DNA of 64,000 nucleotides from Streptomyces sp. Go-475 (GCF_003330845.1 NZ_CP026121.1:6987501-7051500), one strand, 5' to 3'; positions 10,557 through 19,474 are shown, numbered from the stretch's first letter. Numbers and translations are program-made. The notes: a model not told the origin generated them from the sequence alone.

Positions 10557-12715
10557 ATGAGCCAGCAGGGGGGAAGGCCCACCGGTCACGAGGACGACTG
10601 GTGGGGGCAGTTGTACGACGACTCCACCGGCGACACGGGCCCCGCACCGGCCCCCGATTCCCTGGACGACCGTTTCGCCTCGGCTGCGGGTGCCGTGGGT
10701 GACCAGGGCGTTTCCCCGGCGAGCGACGAGCGGCCCGCTCCCGGCACGGACACGGTGGCGGACCGGCCGCACCGGAGGGACCCGGACCGGGTCGTCCCGA
10801 TGCCGAGGGCTGGGGCCGACGAGGCGAGGCAGACGCCGCGGGGGTCGCGTCCCACCGACCGGGCCTCTGACCGGGCCACCGACCAGGCTCCTGACCGGGC
10901 CTCTGACCGGGCCCCGGATCGAGCCCGTGACCGGGCCTCGGACCGGGCTCCCTGGCGCGCGCCGTGGGAACCGCCGCCGGGCCGTCCGACGGGCCCCGTG
11001 ACCTTCCCAGCCCCCGCGAAGCCACCGGGACGCGCACAGCGGCCCCCCGAGCCCCCACTCACCAGCGGCACGTCCTCACCGGCCGGGCCCTCGGCCTCTC
11101 CCGGGCCCTCGGGGAGCCCGACGGCGACGTCGGCGGGCGCGGCTTCCGGCTCGTCGTCCGGGCCTGCCGGGCCTTCGGGGAGCCCGGGGGAGGCGCCCGC
11201 GGGGAGGGTGTCCGAGTCGCCGTCAGAGTCATCGGGGAGCCCGGCGCAAGCCTCCGGTGCGCCGGCTCCTGCCCCACCGCCCGAGCCCTCCAGGTCCTCG
11301 GAGAGCCCCAGGCAGACCGCCGCGTCGACACCTCCGGCCCCGCGGACGCCCCCGCCGCCCGCCCTCCCCCCGTCCTGGCCGGCCCGGGAGGACCCCTCGG
11401 GCGCGGTGGAGGAAAGGCCCGAGAGGGTCGCGCCGCCGACGCCGTCCGAGGAGGCCGCGTCGCCGACGGCCGCCGCCGAGCCCGGCAGGAGCGCGTTCCC
11501 CGCAGCCGCCGGCCCACCGCCACCCGTGCCGCTGCCCCCCACCGAGCCCCCGTCCCACCGCCCCGCCCCCCGACCCGGCGGGTACGTCGGCTCCGCGCCG
11601 CCCACCGAGCTCTCGTCCGACCGCCCCGGCCCTCGGATCGAGCCGCCCGCGACCGACCCACCGCCCGCTGGGTACGTCGGCACCCAGCTCCCCACCGACC
11701 CCCCGCCCGACACCCCCACCCCCGGATCGAACCCCCCGCGACCGGCCCCCGGCCCCGCGGGTACGTCGGTTCCCGGCCCCCCACCTACGACGCCGAACCC
11801 ACCGCCCTGCCGGCCGCGGATCCCGATGATCTCGATGATCTCGTCGCGGACACCGTGCTCGACGGGGCGCGGTACGGGGCCTGCACCCTGCGGGCCGTGT
11901 CGGTGCGCGGGGACTCCGCGCGGTATCGCGGGGAGCCCCGCCGGGACTCCCTGCTCACCGCCCGCTTCGGGACGGGCGAGCAGGCGTTGCTGCTGGTGGC
12001 GATGGCGACCGGGGCCCGTGCCACGCCGGGCGCGCACCGGGCGGCCGCCGAGGCCTGCCACTGGATCGGGCGGGCCGTCGGGCGCAGTCACTCCCGGCTC
12101 GTCGAGGACATAAGGGCCGGCCGGCGCGGCGACCTCAAGTCCGGCCTGCACCGCCTCACCGACCGCAGCCTCGGCAAACTCCGCGCGAGCGCCGCCGAAC
12201 AGGGCGTCGACCCGCAGGAGTACGCGGCCGGCCTGCGCTGCCTGCTGCTGCCGGCCGACCCCGAGTGCCGTACGCGCGTGTTCTTCGGCGTCGGACCGGG
12301 CGGGTTGTTCCGGCTGCGCGAAGGCGAGTGGCAGGACATCGAACCGCAGGTCACCGACGTCAAGGGCGAACCGGTCCTGGGCTTCGGCTCGCCGCCCTCC
12401 GAGACCCCCGAGGGCGACCGGCTCACCATGGACCTGGGCATCCCGACCCCGCCGAGCCCCTACGAACCGGCCCCGGAACCACCCCGCGAACCCTTCCGCT
12501 TCCGCACCTCCGTCGCCCGCCCGGGGGACACGCTCCTGATGTGCAGCAACGGCCTCGCCGACCCGCTGCGCGGCGAACCCGAACTGTGCGAGTACCTCGC
12601 CGACCGGTGGTCCCGCCCCGAACCGCCCGGTCTCGCGGCCTTCCTCGCCGACTCCCAGGTACGGGTCAAGGGATATGCCGACGACCGTACAGCCGCGGCG
12701 GTTTGGGAGGCGTGA
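10557..12715 (+). CDS. Protein phosphatase 2C-like protein with long Pro/Ser-rich N-terminus; apparent frameshift
   Basis: The N-terminal part starts at ATG 10557 (MSQQGGRPTGHEDDWWGQLYDD) and runs about 390 residues of Pro/Ser/Arg-rich low complexity, with DRAS/DRAP repeats and three GYVG-containing repeats. The conserved part lies in a different frame from about 11725: VADTVLDGARYGACTLRAVS...GEQALLLVAMATG...CSNGLADPLRGEP...DDRTAAAVWEA, the outline of a PP2C-like phosphatase. Matching the GYVG/RIEPPAT repeats in both frames places the shift in the C-rich run at 11712-11723, where one C seems to be missing. It may be a homopolymer sequencing error or a true inactivation. Catalytic metal-binding Asp residues are not obvious. 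Confidence 0.6.
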
Positions 12716-12781
12716 CCGCGCCCGGTGTGACTTGATGGAACCCGGAGGGATCCCAGGAGACCGAAGGGGCAGACGAGAACC

Positions 12782-14524
12782 ATGGCCAAACAGAACGTCG
12801 CGGAACAGTTCGTCGACATCCTCACCCGCGCCGGCGTCAAACGCCTCTACGGCGTCGTCGGCGACAGCCTCAACCCCGTCGTCGACGCCGTCCGCCGCAA
12901 CTCCGCCATCGACTGGATCCACGTCCGGCACGAGGAGACCGCCGCCTTCGCCGCCAGCGCCGAGGCACAGATCACCGGCGGCCTCGCCGCCTGCGCCGGC
13001 TCCTGCGGGCCCGGCAACCTCCATCTCATCAACGGTCTCTACGACGCCCACCGCTCCATGGCCCCGGTCCTCGCCCTCGCCTCGCACATCCCCTCCAGCG
13101 AGATCGGCCTCGGCTACTTCCAGGAGACCCACCCCGACCGGCTGTTCGCCGAGTGCAGCCACTACAGCGAGATGATCTCCAGCCCGGAGCAGATGCCGCG
13201 GCTGCTGCAGACCGCCATCCAGAACGCCGTCGGCCGCAGCGGCGTCAGCGTCGTCACCCTGCCCGGTGACATCGCCGACCGGCCCGCCCCGGAGCAGGCC
13301 GCCGAGACCGCCCTCGTCACCTCCCGGCCGACCGTCCGCCCCGGCGACGCCGAGATCGACCGGCTCGTCGAGATGATCGACGAGGCCGGCAAGGTCACCC
13401 TCTTCTGCGGCAGCGGCACGGCCGGGGCGCACGCCGAGGTCATGGAGTTCGCGGCGAAGATCAAGTCACCGGTCGGGCACGCGCTGCGCGGCAAGGAATG
13501 GATCCAGTACGACAACCCCTTCGACGTCGGGATGAGCGGGCTGCTCGGCTACGGCGCCGCCTACGAGGCCACCCACGAGTGCGACCTGCTGATCCTGCTC
13601 GGCACCGACTTCCCGTACAACGCCTTCCTCCCCGACGACGTGAAGATCGTCCAGGTCGACATCCGGCCCGAACACCTGGGCCGTCGCTCGAAACTGGACC
13701 TCGCGGTGTGGGGCGACGTACGGGAGACGCTGCGCTGCCTGATCCCGCGCGTCCGGGAGAAGAAGAACCGGCGCTTCCTCGACCGGATGCTGAAGAAGCA
13801 CGCGGACGCGCTGGAGGGGGTGGTGAAGGCGTACACCCGCAAGGTCGACAAGCACACGCCGATCCACCCCGAGTACGTGGCGTCCGTGCTCGACGAAGTC
13901 GCCTCCGACGACGCCGTGTTCACCGTCGACACCGGCATGTGCAACGTCTGGGCCGCCCGCTACATCTCGCCCAACGGCCGCCGCCGCGTCATCGGTTCCT
14001 TCTCCCACGGCTCGATGGCCAACGCCCTGCCCATGGCGATCGGCGCCCAGTTCACCGACCGGCGCCGGCAGGTCGTGTCGATGTCCGGCGACGGCGGCTT
14101 CTCCATGCTGATGGGCGACTTCCTGACGCTCGTGCAGTACGACCTCCCGGTCAAGGTCGTCCTCTTCAACAACTCCTCCCTCGGCATGGTTGAGTTGGAG
14201 ATGCTGGTCGCCGGGCTCCCGTCCTACGGCACCGCCAACAAGAACCCCGACTTCGCCGCCGTCGCCCGCGCCTGCGGCGCCTACGGCGTACGCGTCGAGA
14301 AGCCCAAGGACCTCGCCGGCGCGCTGAAGGACGCCTTCAAGCACAAGGGCCCGGCCCTCGTCGACGTCGTCACCGACCCCAACGCCCTGTCCATCCCGCC
14401 GAAGATCAAGGCCGAGATGGTGACCGGGTTCGCCCTGTCCGCCTCCAAGATCGTCCTGGACGGCGGCGTGGGCCGCATGCTCCAGATGGCCCGCTCCAAC
14501 CTGCGCAACGTGCCGCGGCCTTAG
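12782..14524 (+). CDS. poxB: Thiamine-diphosphate-dependent pyruvate dehydrogenase/oxidase (PoxB type)
   Basis: 580 residues with the three-domain fold of the acetolactate synthase/pyruvate oxidase family. The N-terminal PYR domain has the activating Glu51 in RHEETAAF. A central domain carries the FAD-type region. The C-terminal PP domain binds TPP through GDGGFSMLMGDF...VVLFNNSSLGM near 435-465. PoxB oxidatively decarboxylates pyruvate to acetate, passing electrons to quinone; the close family resemblance supports this but substrate is inferred. The stop codon TAG uses the first base of the IS element inserted at 14524, so the C-terminus (NLRNVPRP) ends exactly at the IS boundary. Confidence 0.85.
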   Translation: MAKQNVAEQFVDILTRAGVKRLYGVVGDSLNPVVDAVRRNSAIDWIHVRHEETAAFAASAEAQITGGLAACAGSCGPGNLHLINGLYDAHRSMAPVLALASHIPSSEIGLGYFQETHPDRLFAECSHYSEMISSPEQMPRLLQTAIQNAVGRSGVSVVTLPGDIADRPAPEQAAETALVTSRPTVRPGDAEIDRLVEMIDEAGKVTLFCGSGTAGAHAEVMEFAAKIKSPVGHALRGKEWIQYDNPFDVGMSGLLGYGAAYEATHECDLLILLGTDFPYNAFLPDDVKIVQVDIRPEHLGRRSKLDLAVWGDVRETLRCLIPRVREKKNRRFLDRMLKKHADALEGVVKAYTRKVDKHTPIHPEYVASVLDEVASDDAVFTVDTGMCNVWAARYISPNGRRRVIGSFSHGSMANALPMAIGAQFTDRRRQVVSMSGDGGFSMLMGDFLTLVQYDLPVKVVLFNNSSLGMVELEMLVAGLPSYGTANKNPDFAAVARACGAYGVRVEKPKDLAGALKDAFKHKGPALVDVVTDPNALSIPPKIKAEMVTGFALSASKIVLDGGVGRMLQMARSNLRNVPRP

Positions 14525-14563
14525 ACGTCGTTTCCTTTGGCGTGATCGCTCGTTGAGCCGCGC

Positions 14564-14923
14564 ATGACGGATCTGGTCGAGCGGTTGGTACCGGACGAGT
14601 TGTGGGTGCTGTTTCGCCGAGTGGTCCCGCCGACGGAGATGAAGCGTCCGCAGGGCGGAGGCAGACGGCGGGCGGGAGACCGCGCATGCCTGGCGGCGAT
14701 CATCTTCGTGGCCACCTCGGGGTGCACATGGCGGCAGTTGCCCCCGGTGTTCGGCCCGGCCTGGCCGACGGTCTACCGGCGCTTCGCCCGGTGGAGCCGG
14801 GACCGGGTCTGGGCCCGGCTGCACCGCGTCTTCCTGGACGAGCTCGGCGCCCGCGGTGAGCTGGACTGGTCGCGATGCGCCATCGACTCCGTCAGTCTCA
14901 GGGCCGCAAAAGGGGGCCACTGA
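14564..14923 (+). CDS. IS5-family transposase, first frame
   Basis: 119 residues, beginning MTDLVERLVPDELWVLFRRV, the DUF4096 helical domain found at the start of many IS5-type transposases (TWRQLPPVFGPAWPTVYRRFARW). The first catalytic Asp is in CAIDSVSLRAAKGG. The frame ends at 14923 just after the slippery A/G run around 14908-14916, where -1 slippage enters the second frame to give one DDE transposase of about 268 residues. Confidence 0.88.
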   Translation: MTDLVERLVPDELWVLFRRVVPPTEMKRPQGGGRRRAGDRACLAAIIFVATSGCTWRQLPPVFGPAWPTVYRRFARWSRDRVWARLHRVFLDELGARGELDWSRCAIDSVSLRAAKGGH

Positions 14924-15372
14924 CCGGACCGAATCCGACCGACCGCGGCAAGAATGGATCGAAGATCCACCTCATCACGGACCGGAACGGTCTACCACTG
15001 TCACTGGACGTCTCCGGCGCCAACATGCAGGACAGCCTCGGCCTGAAGCCGCTCGTACGCGGCATCCCGCCGATCCGCTCCCGGCGTGGCCCGCGCCGTC
15101 GGCGACCGGCCAAGCTCCACGCCGACAAGGGCTACGACTACGACCACCTGCGCCGATGGCTCCGCAAGCGGGGCATCCACCACCGGATCGCCCGCAAAGG
15201 CATCGAGTCCTCGCAGCGGCTGGGCCGCCACCGCTGGGTCGTCGAGAGGACGGTGTCCTGGCTCGCCGGCTGCCGACGGCTGCACCGCCGCTACGAGCGC
15301 AAGGCCGAACACTTCCTGGCCTTCGTCGGCATCGCCGCAGCCCTGATCAGCTACCGCAGACTCGCCGACTGA
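14875..15372 (+). CDS. IS5-family transposase, second frame (DDE C-terminus)
   Basis: Open for 165 codons in the -1 frame relative to the first ORF and overlapping it by 49 bases. It supplies the rest of the RNase-H fold: GSKIHLITDRNGLPLSLDVS, the second catalytic Asp in LHADKGYDYD and the Glu in HRWVVERTVSWL. It is probably made only as the fusion product through slippage at the AAAAGGGGG run. Both frames are intact, so this copy could be active. Confidence 0.88.
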   Translation: MRHRLRQSQGRKRGPLTGPNPTDRGKNGSKIHLITDRNGLPLSLDVSGANMQDSLGLKPLVRGIPPIRSRRGPRRRRPAKLHADKGYDYDHLRRWLRKRGIHHRIARKGIESSQRLGRHRWVVERTVSWLAGCRRLHRRYERKAEHFLAFVGIAAALISYRRLAD

Positions 15373-15435
15373 AACGACGTCCTACAGTCCCCAAGCGCGC
15401 CGACCGCATCCGCGTCGGCAGTGGTCCAGCCGCTG

Positions 15436-16047
15436 TCAGGACACGCTGTGCCCCGTCCGAGGCTCGAGGAGGGCGAGGGCGAACTCGAACGCCCGATCGA
15501 CCCGCGCGCGGTCTCCCGAGACGAGAAGGTCGAGCTGAAGCCCCCGGATCTGAGCCAGGAGGAGGGTGGCCAGGGCTGACGCGTCCTCGGGCTCCCACCC
15601 GTCCTGCCTGAGCCACCCGGAGATGAAATCGACGACCTCGGCGTCCATCGACCGCGCCAGCTCCCCTCCGTCGCCGGACTGCCACGCCTTGCCGGCGACC
15701 ACTTCGAACAGGAGCAGGAACTGCCGCTGCTCCTTCGGCTCGCACAGCCGTCGCCAAGTGATCCTCAGCAGTTGTGCCGCCGACCCGGCTTCCTGGAGTT
15801 CCCTGTCGGCGGTCACCTGAGCGAAGAGATCGGTGCGGATCTTCTCCAATACGCACTTGATCAGCTCGTCCTTCGACGAGAAATGGCGCAGCAGCGTCGC
15901 ATGGGTCACCCCCAGCGCCTGGGCTACCGGACGCAGCGACAGGCCGGCGATGCCGTGATCGAGGACGTACTCGGTCGCTGCGGCCAGCAACTCCGGTCGC
16001 CGGTGCTGAAACCGGAGTGTCCGCCCGTCGACGCGCTCGGAACTCAT
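15436..16047 (-). CDS. TetR-family transcriptional regulator
   Basis: 203 residues. The N-terminal helix-turn-helix (about 20-60, IAGLSLRPVAQALGVTHATLLRHFSSK) is a clear TetR DNA-binding domain. The C-terminal part is a helical ligand-binding domain (LLLFEVVAGKAW, LATLLLAQIRGLQLDLL). The start at 16047 has GGAGGAGG 10 bases upstream; the frame is open to 16092 but without a better site. It is divergent from the SnoaL-like gene with a 33-base imperfect palindrome between them, so it probably represses itself and the rightward genes. The rightward target operon is largely broken. Confidence 0.85.
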   Translation of the reverse strand: MSSERVDGRTLRFQHRRPELLAAATEYVLDHGIAGLSLRPVAQALGVTHATLLRHFSSKDELIKCVLEKIRTDLFAQVTADRELQEAGSAAQLLRITWRRLCEPKEQRQFLLLFEVVAGKAWQSGDGGELARSMDAEVVDFISGWLRQDGWEPEDASALATLLLAQIRGLQLDLLVSGDRARVDRAFEFALALLEPRTGHSVS

Positions 16048-16084
16048 CAGCTGTCGCCCTCCTCCGCTTGCCTGGTCGATTAAG

Positions 16085-16117
16085 AGTACCAACTGGTTGC
16101 CCTAACCGAGTGGTACT
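16085..16117. promoter_or_regulatory. TetR-type operator palindrome
   Basis: Two 14-base arms separated by 5 bases. The outer 7 bases AGTACCA/TGGTACT and inner 4 bases GGTT/AACC pair perfectly, so 11 of 14 positions are symmetrical. It lies 38 bases before the TetR start and between two divergent genes, the usual place for an autoregulatory operator. Confidence 0.65.
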
Positions 16118-16241
16118 GCTACTTTTTCGTGCACCGGAGCCGGAAGCCTCCGCATCGGCCGAGACCCCCTGGGGGACGGCGATGACTGATCCGGCACGGG
16201 CACCGATAGCCGGACCTTCCATCAAAACAAGGACACCGCTG

Positions 16242-16673
16242 ATGACTGACACGACGAAGACACTGATGACTGACGACGAGACGGCCGTCCGCGCCGTGTA
16301 CGTGGCCTTCGCCCAGGCGATGCAGGCGGTGGACCCCGAGGCGATGAAGGATCTGTGGGACGACGGCTACGAGCACCTGGTCTACCAGCCGGAGGAGATC
16401 GAAGCCGCCCTCACGACGTGGGACGCGATCGTCGACCACTGGCGCCGGCTTCCGGGATTCGTCGACCGGATCGAAGGGCGTGAGTACAGCAGCGACATCG
16501 CTGTGCTCGGCGATGTCGCGCTCGCCTACTGGCGGGGCCACACCACGGTCGAGTTCAAGGGCTCCATCGAGCCGATCGCCGGCGACTCCCGGCTCTCGGC
16601 CGTTCTGCGTCGGACTGACGACGGTTGGCGATTCATCCACTGGCACGAGTCGCGCCAGCTCGTCGCCGGATGA
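16242..16673 (+). CDS. SnoaL-like/NTF2-fold protein
   Basis: 143 residues of the nuclear-transport-factor-2 fold: a helix (ETAVRAVYVAFAQAMQAVDPE), LWDDGYEHLVYQPE, then strands ending DGWRFIHWHESRQL. Such proteins are small cyclases, isomerases or ketosteroid-isomerase relatives; no catalytic set can be assigned. ATG 16242 has AAGGA 9 bases upstream. ATG 16182 in the same frame, with GGGGGA in front, is an alternative and would add 20 residues. It is the first gene rightward of the TetR operator. Confidence 0.7.
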   Translation: MTDTTKTLMTDDETAVRAVYVAFAQAMQAVDPEAMKDLWDDGYEHLVYQPEEIEAALTTWDAIVDHWRRLPGFVDRIEGREYSSDIAVLGDVALAYWRGHTTVEFKGSIEPIAGDSRLSAVLRRTDDGWRFIHWHESRQLVAG

Positions 16674-16683
16674 GAGCACGACC

Positions 16684-16896
16684 ATGAGTACGGGAGTTCC
16701 GCAGCTGCCACGCGGGGAAGTGGGTTTCGCTGATCGCCTGCACCGGCTGGTGTTCAACAAGCTGCGGTTCTACCGCGCTCCCGACCTCGTCGTCCCGCCA
16801 CGGCCCGACGACGAGGTCAACGCCGCGGTCCGCGGTGCAGCGGCGTACGGCCGGAAGATCGCCGTCCATTCCGGCGGCCACTGGGAGCACTACTGA
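16684..16896 (+). pseudogene. N-terminal fragment of an FAD-binding (BBE-type) oxidoreductase
   Basis: 70 residues matching only the front of berberine-bridge-type flavin oxidases: YRAPDLVVPPRPDDEVNAAV, then YGRKIAVHSGGH, where the histidine would begin the FAD loop. The sequence then changes to WEHY and stops. A complete family member is about 450 residues, so this is the remnant of a gene cut by recombination. The tail WEHY is similar to WAHYYDP in the CocE-type remnant at 19100, suggesting the break fused two different genes. An IS remnant follows about 55 bases later. Confidence 0.7.
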
Positions 16897-16950
16897 CCCG
16901 GGCGACCGGTCGTCTCCTCGGTGAGTACATGCACGAAAATCTGTGTGAGC

Positions 16951-17164
16951 CCTACCGGGCGAAGCGCCGGTACACCGTCGGCCAGGCCGGGCCGAACACC
17001 GGGGGCAACTGCCGCCATGTGCACCCCGAGGTGGCCACGAAGATCGCCTCTCCGTCGGCGGGACCACTCGGCGAAACAGCACCCACAACTCGTCCGGTAC
17101 CAACCGCTCGACCAGATTAGTCATACGCGGCTCAACGAGCGATCACGTCAAAGGAAGCGACGTC
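16951..17164 (-). mobile_element. Truncated, internally deleted copy of the IS5-family left end
   Basis: Read leftward, the sequence matches 14524-14797 of the complete IS, including the terminal GACGTCG (17159-17164), but about 58 bases corresponding to the segment around ATCATCTTCG...GAAGCG are missing and several bases differ. It cannot encode transposase. The inner boundary, just after CTACCGGGCGAAGCG, is the same as in the other remnant at 19203. Confidence 0.85.
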
Positions 17165-17233
17165 CAAGTCGTCGCGCTGCACGGCTGCCGCAACAACGCT
17201 GATCACGCAAGGAAACCCTACGAGGAGTCTGTC

Positions 17234-17404
17234 ATGGTGCAATTACCCCCTGTTCCCCCGGGCCGCGAATTTCACGCCCCCAACCGTTTCGAAATGAGTC
17301 TTGAGGACGTCGGGGTTCAGGGCGAGATCCCGCGGGAAATCAACGGGATCTTCTTGGTCGGCGCCGACGAGCTCGTCCCCGCAGCTGTCGGAGGGGCGCT
17401 GTGA
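17234..17404 (+). pseudogene. N-terminal fragment of a carotenoid-cleavage-oxygenase-like protein
   Basis: 56 residues. HAPNRFEMSLEDVGVQGEIP followed by REINGIFLVGADELVP resembles the start of RPE65/carotenoid oxygenase family proteins (a short strand, then IP-x-x-ING-x-F/Y-L). Full proteins are 450-500 residues and carry four iron-binding histidines, none present here. The stop overlaps the ATG of the next gene (TGATG), so it may still serve as a translated leader for it. AGGAG lies upstream of its ATG. Confidence 0.5.
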
Positions 17405-18234
17405 TGCCATTCGATTATGCCGCCTACGAGGAGGCTTTCAACGCCGGGGACGACGATGCCCTGGTGGAGCGTTACTTCACCGAGGACGCCCGGTTCTCCG
17501 GGGCGAGCGTGGACCTGCGTGGCCGTGAGGAGATCCGGGCGTTCCTCCACCAGGCCCATGACGGCATCCGCGAGACGATGCGGCCCCAGGTGGTCACCCG
17601 CAGCGGCACCCACGTCGCCGCCGAGATCGACACGGATTTCCAGGCGACCGAGGACCGGCCGGACTTCGTGTTCGGGCCGCTCGCCCGCGGCGAGCTGACC
17701 ACGGTCAAGTTCTTCGTCACCTACGAGCTCGACGCCGCAGGGGAGAAGATCGCCGCGCTGCGGGCCGCGACCTGGAAGGCCGGACAGGGTGTGAGCCCCG
17801 CACCGACCCGGATCACGCCGACCGCCGCCGGACGGCGTGCCTTCCTGGACTACCTCATCTCGCTCAGCACCGCGAACACCGAACGGTTCCTCCTCTTCTT
17901 CACCGACGACATCGAGCTGACGGTGCCCTCCGTGGGCGTGCTGCGCGGACTGGACGCCGTGGCCGCGTTCTACGGGAAGATGTTCCAGACCGTCCGAGAG
18001 AACGTCACCGCGCACGCGGTGATCATCGACGAGCACGCCATCGCGCTGGAGGCAACCACGCGCCTCACGGCCGTCGTGGACGCGCCGGACTTCCCCGGCG
18101 GGCCCCTGAGGCAGGGCGAGAGTGTCGAGAACGACTACTTCATCCACTACCGCCTGCATGACGGGCGCATCAACCGCATCGACCTGGCACCTCGCGGCGA
18201 GTTGCGGGGACCTTTCGTCGCGGAGTCGGCATGA
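17404..18234 (+). CDS. Protein with two tandem SnoaL-like domains
   Basis: 276 residues made of two NTF2-fold repeats. Repeat one (about 1-125) begins YAAYEEAFNAGDDDALVERYF and includes LRGREEIRAFLHQAHDGIRETMRP. Repeat two (about 140-270) begins AFLDYLISLSTANTERFLLF and includes LRGLDAVAAFYGKMFQTVRENVTAH. The parallel helix, DD, LRG and R-E-T/N pattern shows internal duplication. Such proteins often act as polyketide-type cyclases or isomerases; the substrate is unknown. It starts in the stop of the carotenoid-oxygenase fragment and its own stop overlaps the start of the hydrolase remnant, so all three were once one operon. Confidence 0.72.
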   Translation: MPFDYAAYEEAFNAGDDDALVERYFTEDARFSGASVDLRGREEIRAFLHQAHDGIRETMRPQVVTRSGTHVAAEIDTDFQATEDRPDFVFGPLARGELTTVKFFVTYELDAAGEKIAALRAATWKAGQGVSPAPTRITPTAAGRRAFLDYLISLSTANTERFLLFFTDDIELTVPSVGVLRGLDAVAAFYGKMFQTVRENVTAHAVIIDEHAIALEATTRLTAVVDAPDFPGGPLRQGESVENDYFIHYRLHDGRINRIDLAPRGELRGPFVAESA

Positions 18235-19200
18235 CCGATTACCTGTTCCGCGCACCGCTGTCGACGCCGGAGTCGCGGGCCGGCCACCCGCCGCGACCGC
18301 GGGTCGAACCGGCGCAAGGGCATGCTCATCGAGCGTGGCATCCCCGTCGAGGTCTCACCGGGTGTACACGTCTACGTCGACGTGTACCGGCCGGACAACG
18401 AGGAACCCGCAGCCCCCTGATCAGCTGATCGCCGTACGGCAAGCACAACCCGGCGCCGATCGGGGTCATCTACCCGGCCAGCGGCGTCCGGCCCGAGGAC
18501 ACCTCACAGATCACCACCTTCGAGGCCCCCGACCCGCAGTATTGGGTGCCGCACGGCTACGCGATCGTGTTGGCCGACATCCCCGGTACGTGGTACTCCG
18601 AAGGCCGCGCCGCGTACTGCTCGCCACAGTAGGCCGAGCAGTACGCGGCGCTGATCGAATGGGCCGGCACCCGGCCATGGAGCACCGGGAAGGTCGGCCT
18701 GTCCGGAGTCTCCTACCTGACCGTTTCGCAGTGGCGGGTCGCCGAGCTCAATCCCCCGCACCTGGCCGCGATCAACCCGTGGGAAGGCTGGACGGACACC
18801 TATCGCGAGGTGGTCCGGCACGGTGGCATCCCCGAAACCTGGTTCTGACCCTACATCCAGGGCCGCTGGGGGGGGGCGAGCACCACCCAGATCGAGGATC
18901 TGCCGAGACCGAGGCGCACCCGTTCTACGACGAGTTCTGGGCGTCCAAGAGCGCACAACTCGAACGTATCCAGGTGCCCGCGTTCGTCGTCGCCAGTTGG
19001 TCGGACCAGGGCCTGCACACCGGGGGCGCGCTCGAAGGCTTCCGCCGCATCTCCTCGCAGGAGAAGTGGCTGGAGGTCCACGGCCGCAAGAAATGGGCCC
19101 ACTACTACGACCCCGCCTCGATCGAGCGGCAGAGGACCTTCTTCGACCACTACCTCCACGGACGCGGGCCCGGCCCGTACATGCAGGAAAAACTGTGTGA
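18231..19200 (+). pseudogene. Decayed CocE/NonD-type alpha/beta hydrolase
   Basis: The gene opens MTDYLFRAPLSTPE but is broken by frameshifts and by in-frame stops near 18417, 18631 and 18846. Conserved pieces in order are GVHVYVDVYRPDN (near 18360), IGVIYPASG, HGYAIVLADIPGTWYSEG, the nucleophile region VGLSGVSYLTV (near 18700), LNPPHLAAINPWEGWTD, AHPFYDEFWASKSAQLERIQ, VPAFVVASWSDQGLHT and FFDHYLHGRGP. These are hallmarks of CocE/NonD (X-Pro dipeptidyl-peptidase-like) hydrolases of about 550-600 residues, though about 150 residues are missing in the middle near the G-run at 18871-18878. The end runs into an IS remnant. Confidence 0.85.
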
Positions 19201-19202
19201 GC

Positions 19203-19474
19203 CCCACCGGGCGAAGCGCCGGTAGACCGTCGGCCAGGCCGGGCCGAACACCGGGGGCAACTGCCGCCATGTGCACCCCGAGGTGGCCACGAAGATGATC
19301 GCCGCCAGGCATGCGCGGTCTCCCGCCCGCCGTCTGCCTCCGCCCTGCGGACGCTTCATCTCCGTCGGCGGGACCACTCGGCGAAACAGCACCCACAACT
19401 CGTCCGGTACCAACCGCTCGACCAGATCCGTCATGCGCGGCTCAACGAGCGATCACGCCAAAGGAAACGACGTC
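19203..19474 (-). mobile_element. Truncated copy of the IS5-family left end
   Basis: 272 bases matching 14524-14795 of the complete IS in reverse orientation, nearly base for base, including the terminal GACGTCGTTTC (19464-19474). Transposase codons 1-77 remain, then the frame enters unrelated DNA. The IS end lies inside the 3' end of the acyltransferase gene and supplies its last residues and stop codon. Confidence 0.9.

Larger units (their letters stand above)
14524..15381 (+). mobile_element. Complete IS5-family insertion sequence
   Basis: 858 bases bounded by inverted ends: GACGTCGTTTC at 14524-14534 and its complement at 15371-15381. The first 11 bases are perfect and 15 of the first 19 match. 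Flanks are TTA on the left and CTA on the right, which fits the YTAR targets of this family but is not a clear duplication. Two overlapping frames encode the transposase, joined by -1 slippage. Truncated copies of its left end lie at 16951-17164 and 19203-19474. Confidence 0.9.

Noticed and set aside
10586..13432. 948-codon minus-strand frame
   Set aside because: It lies antisense to the PP2C-like and PoxB genes, which have recognisable domains; composition is Gly/Ala/Arg-rich without any domain.
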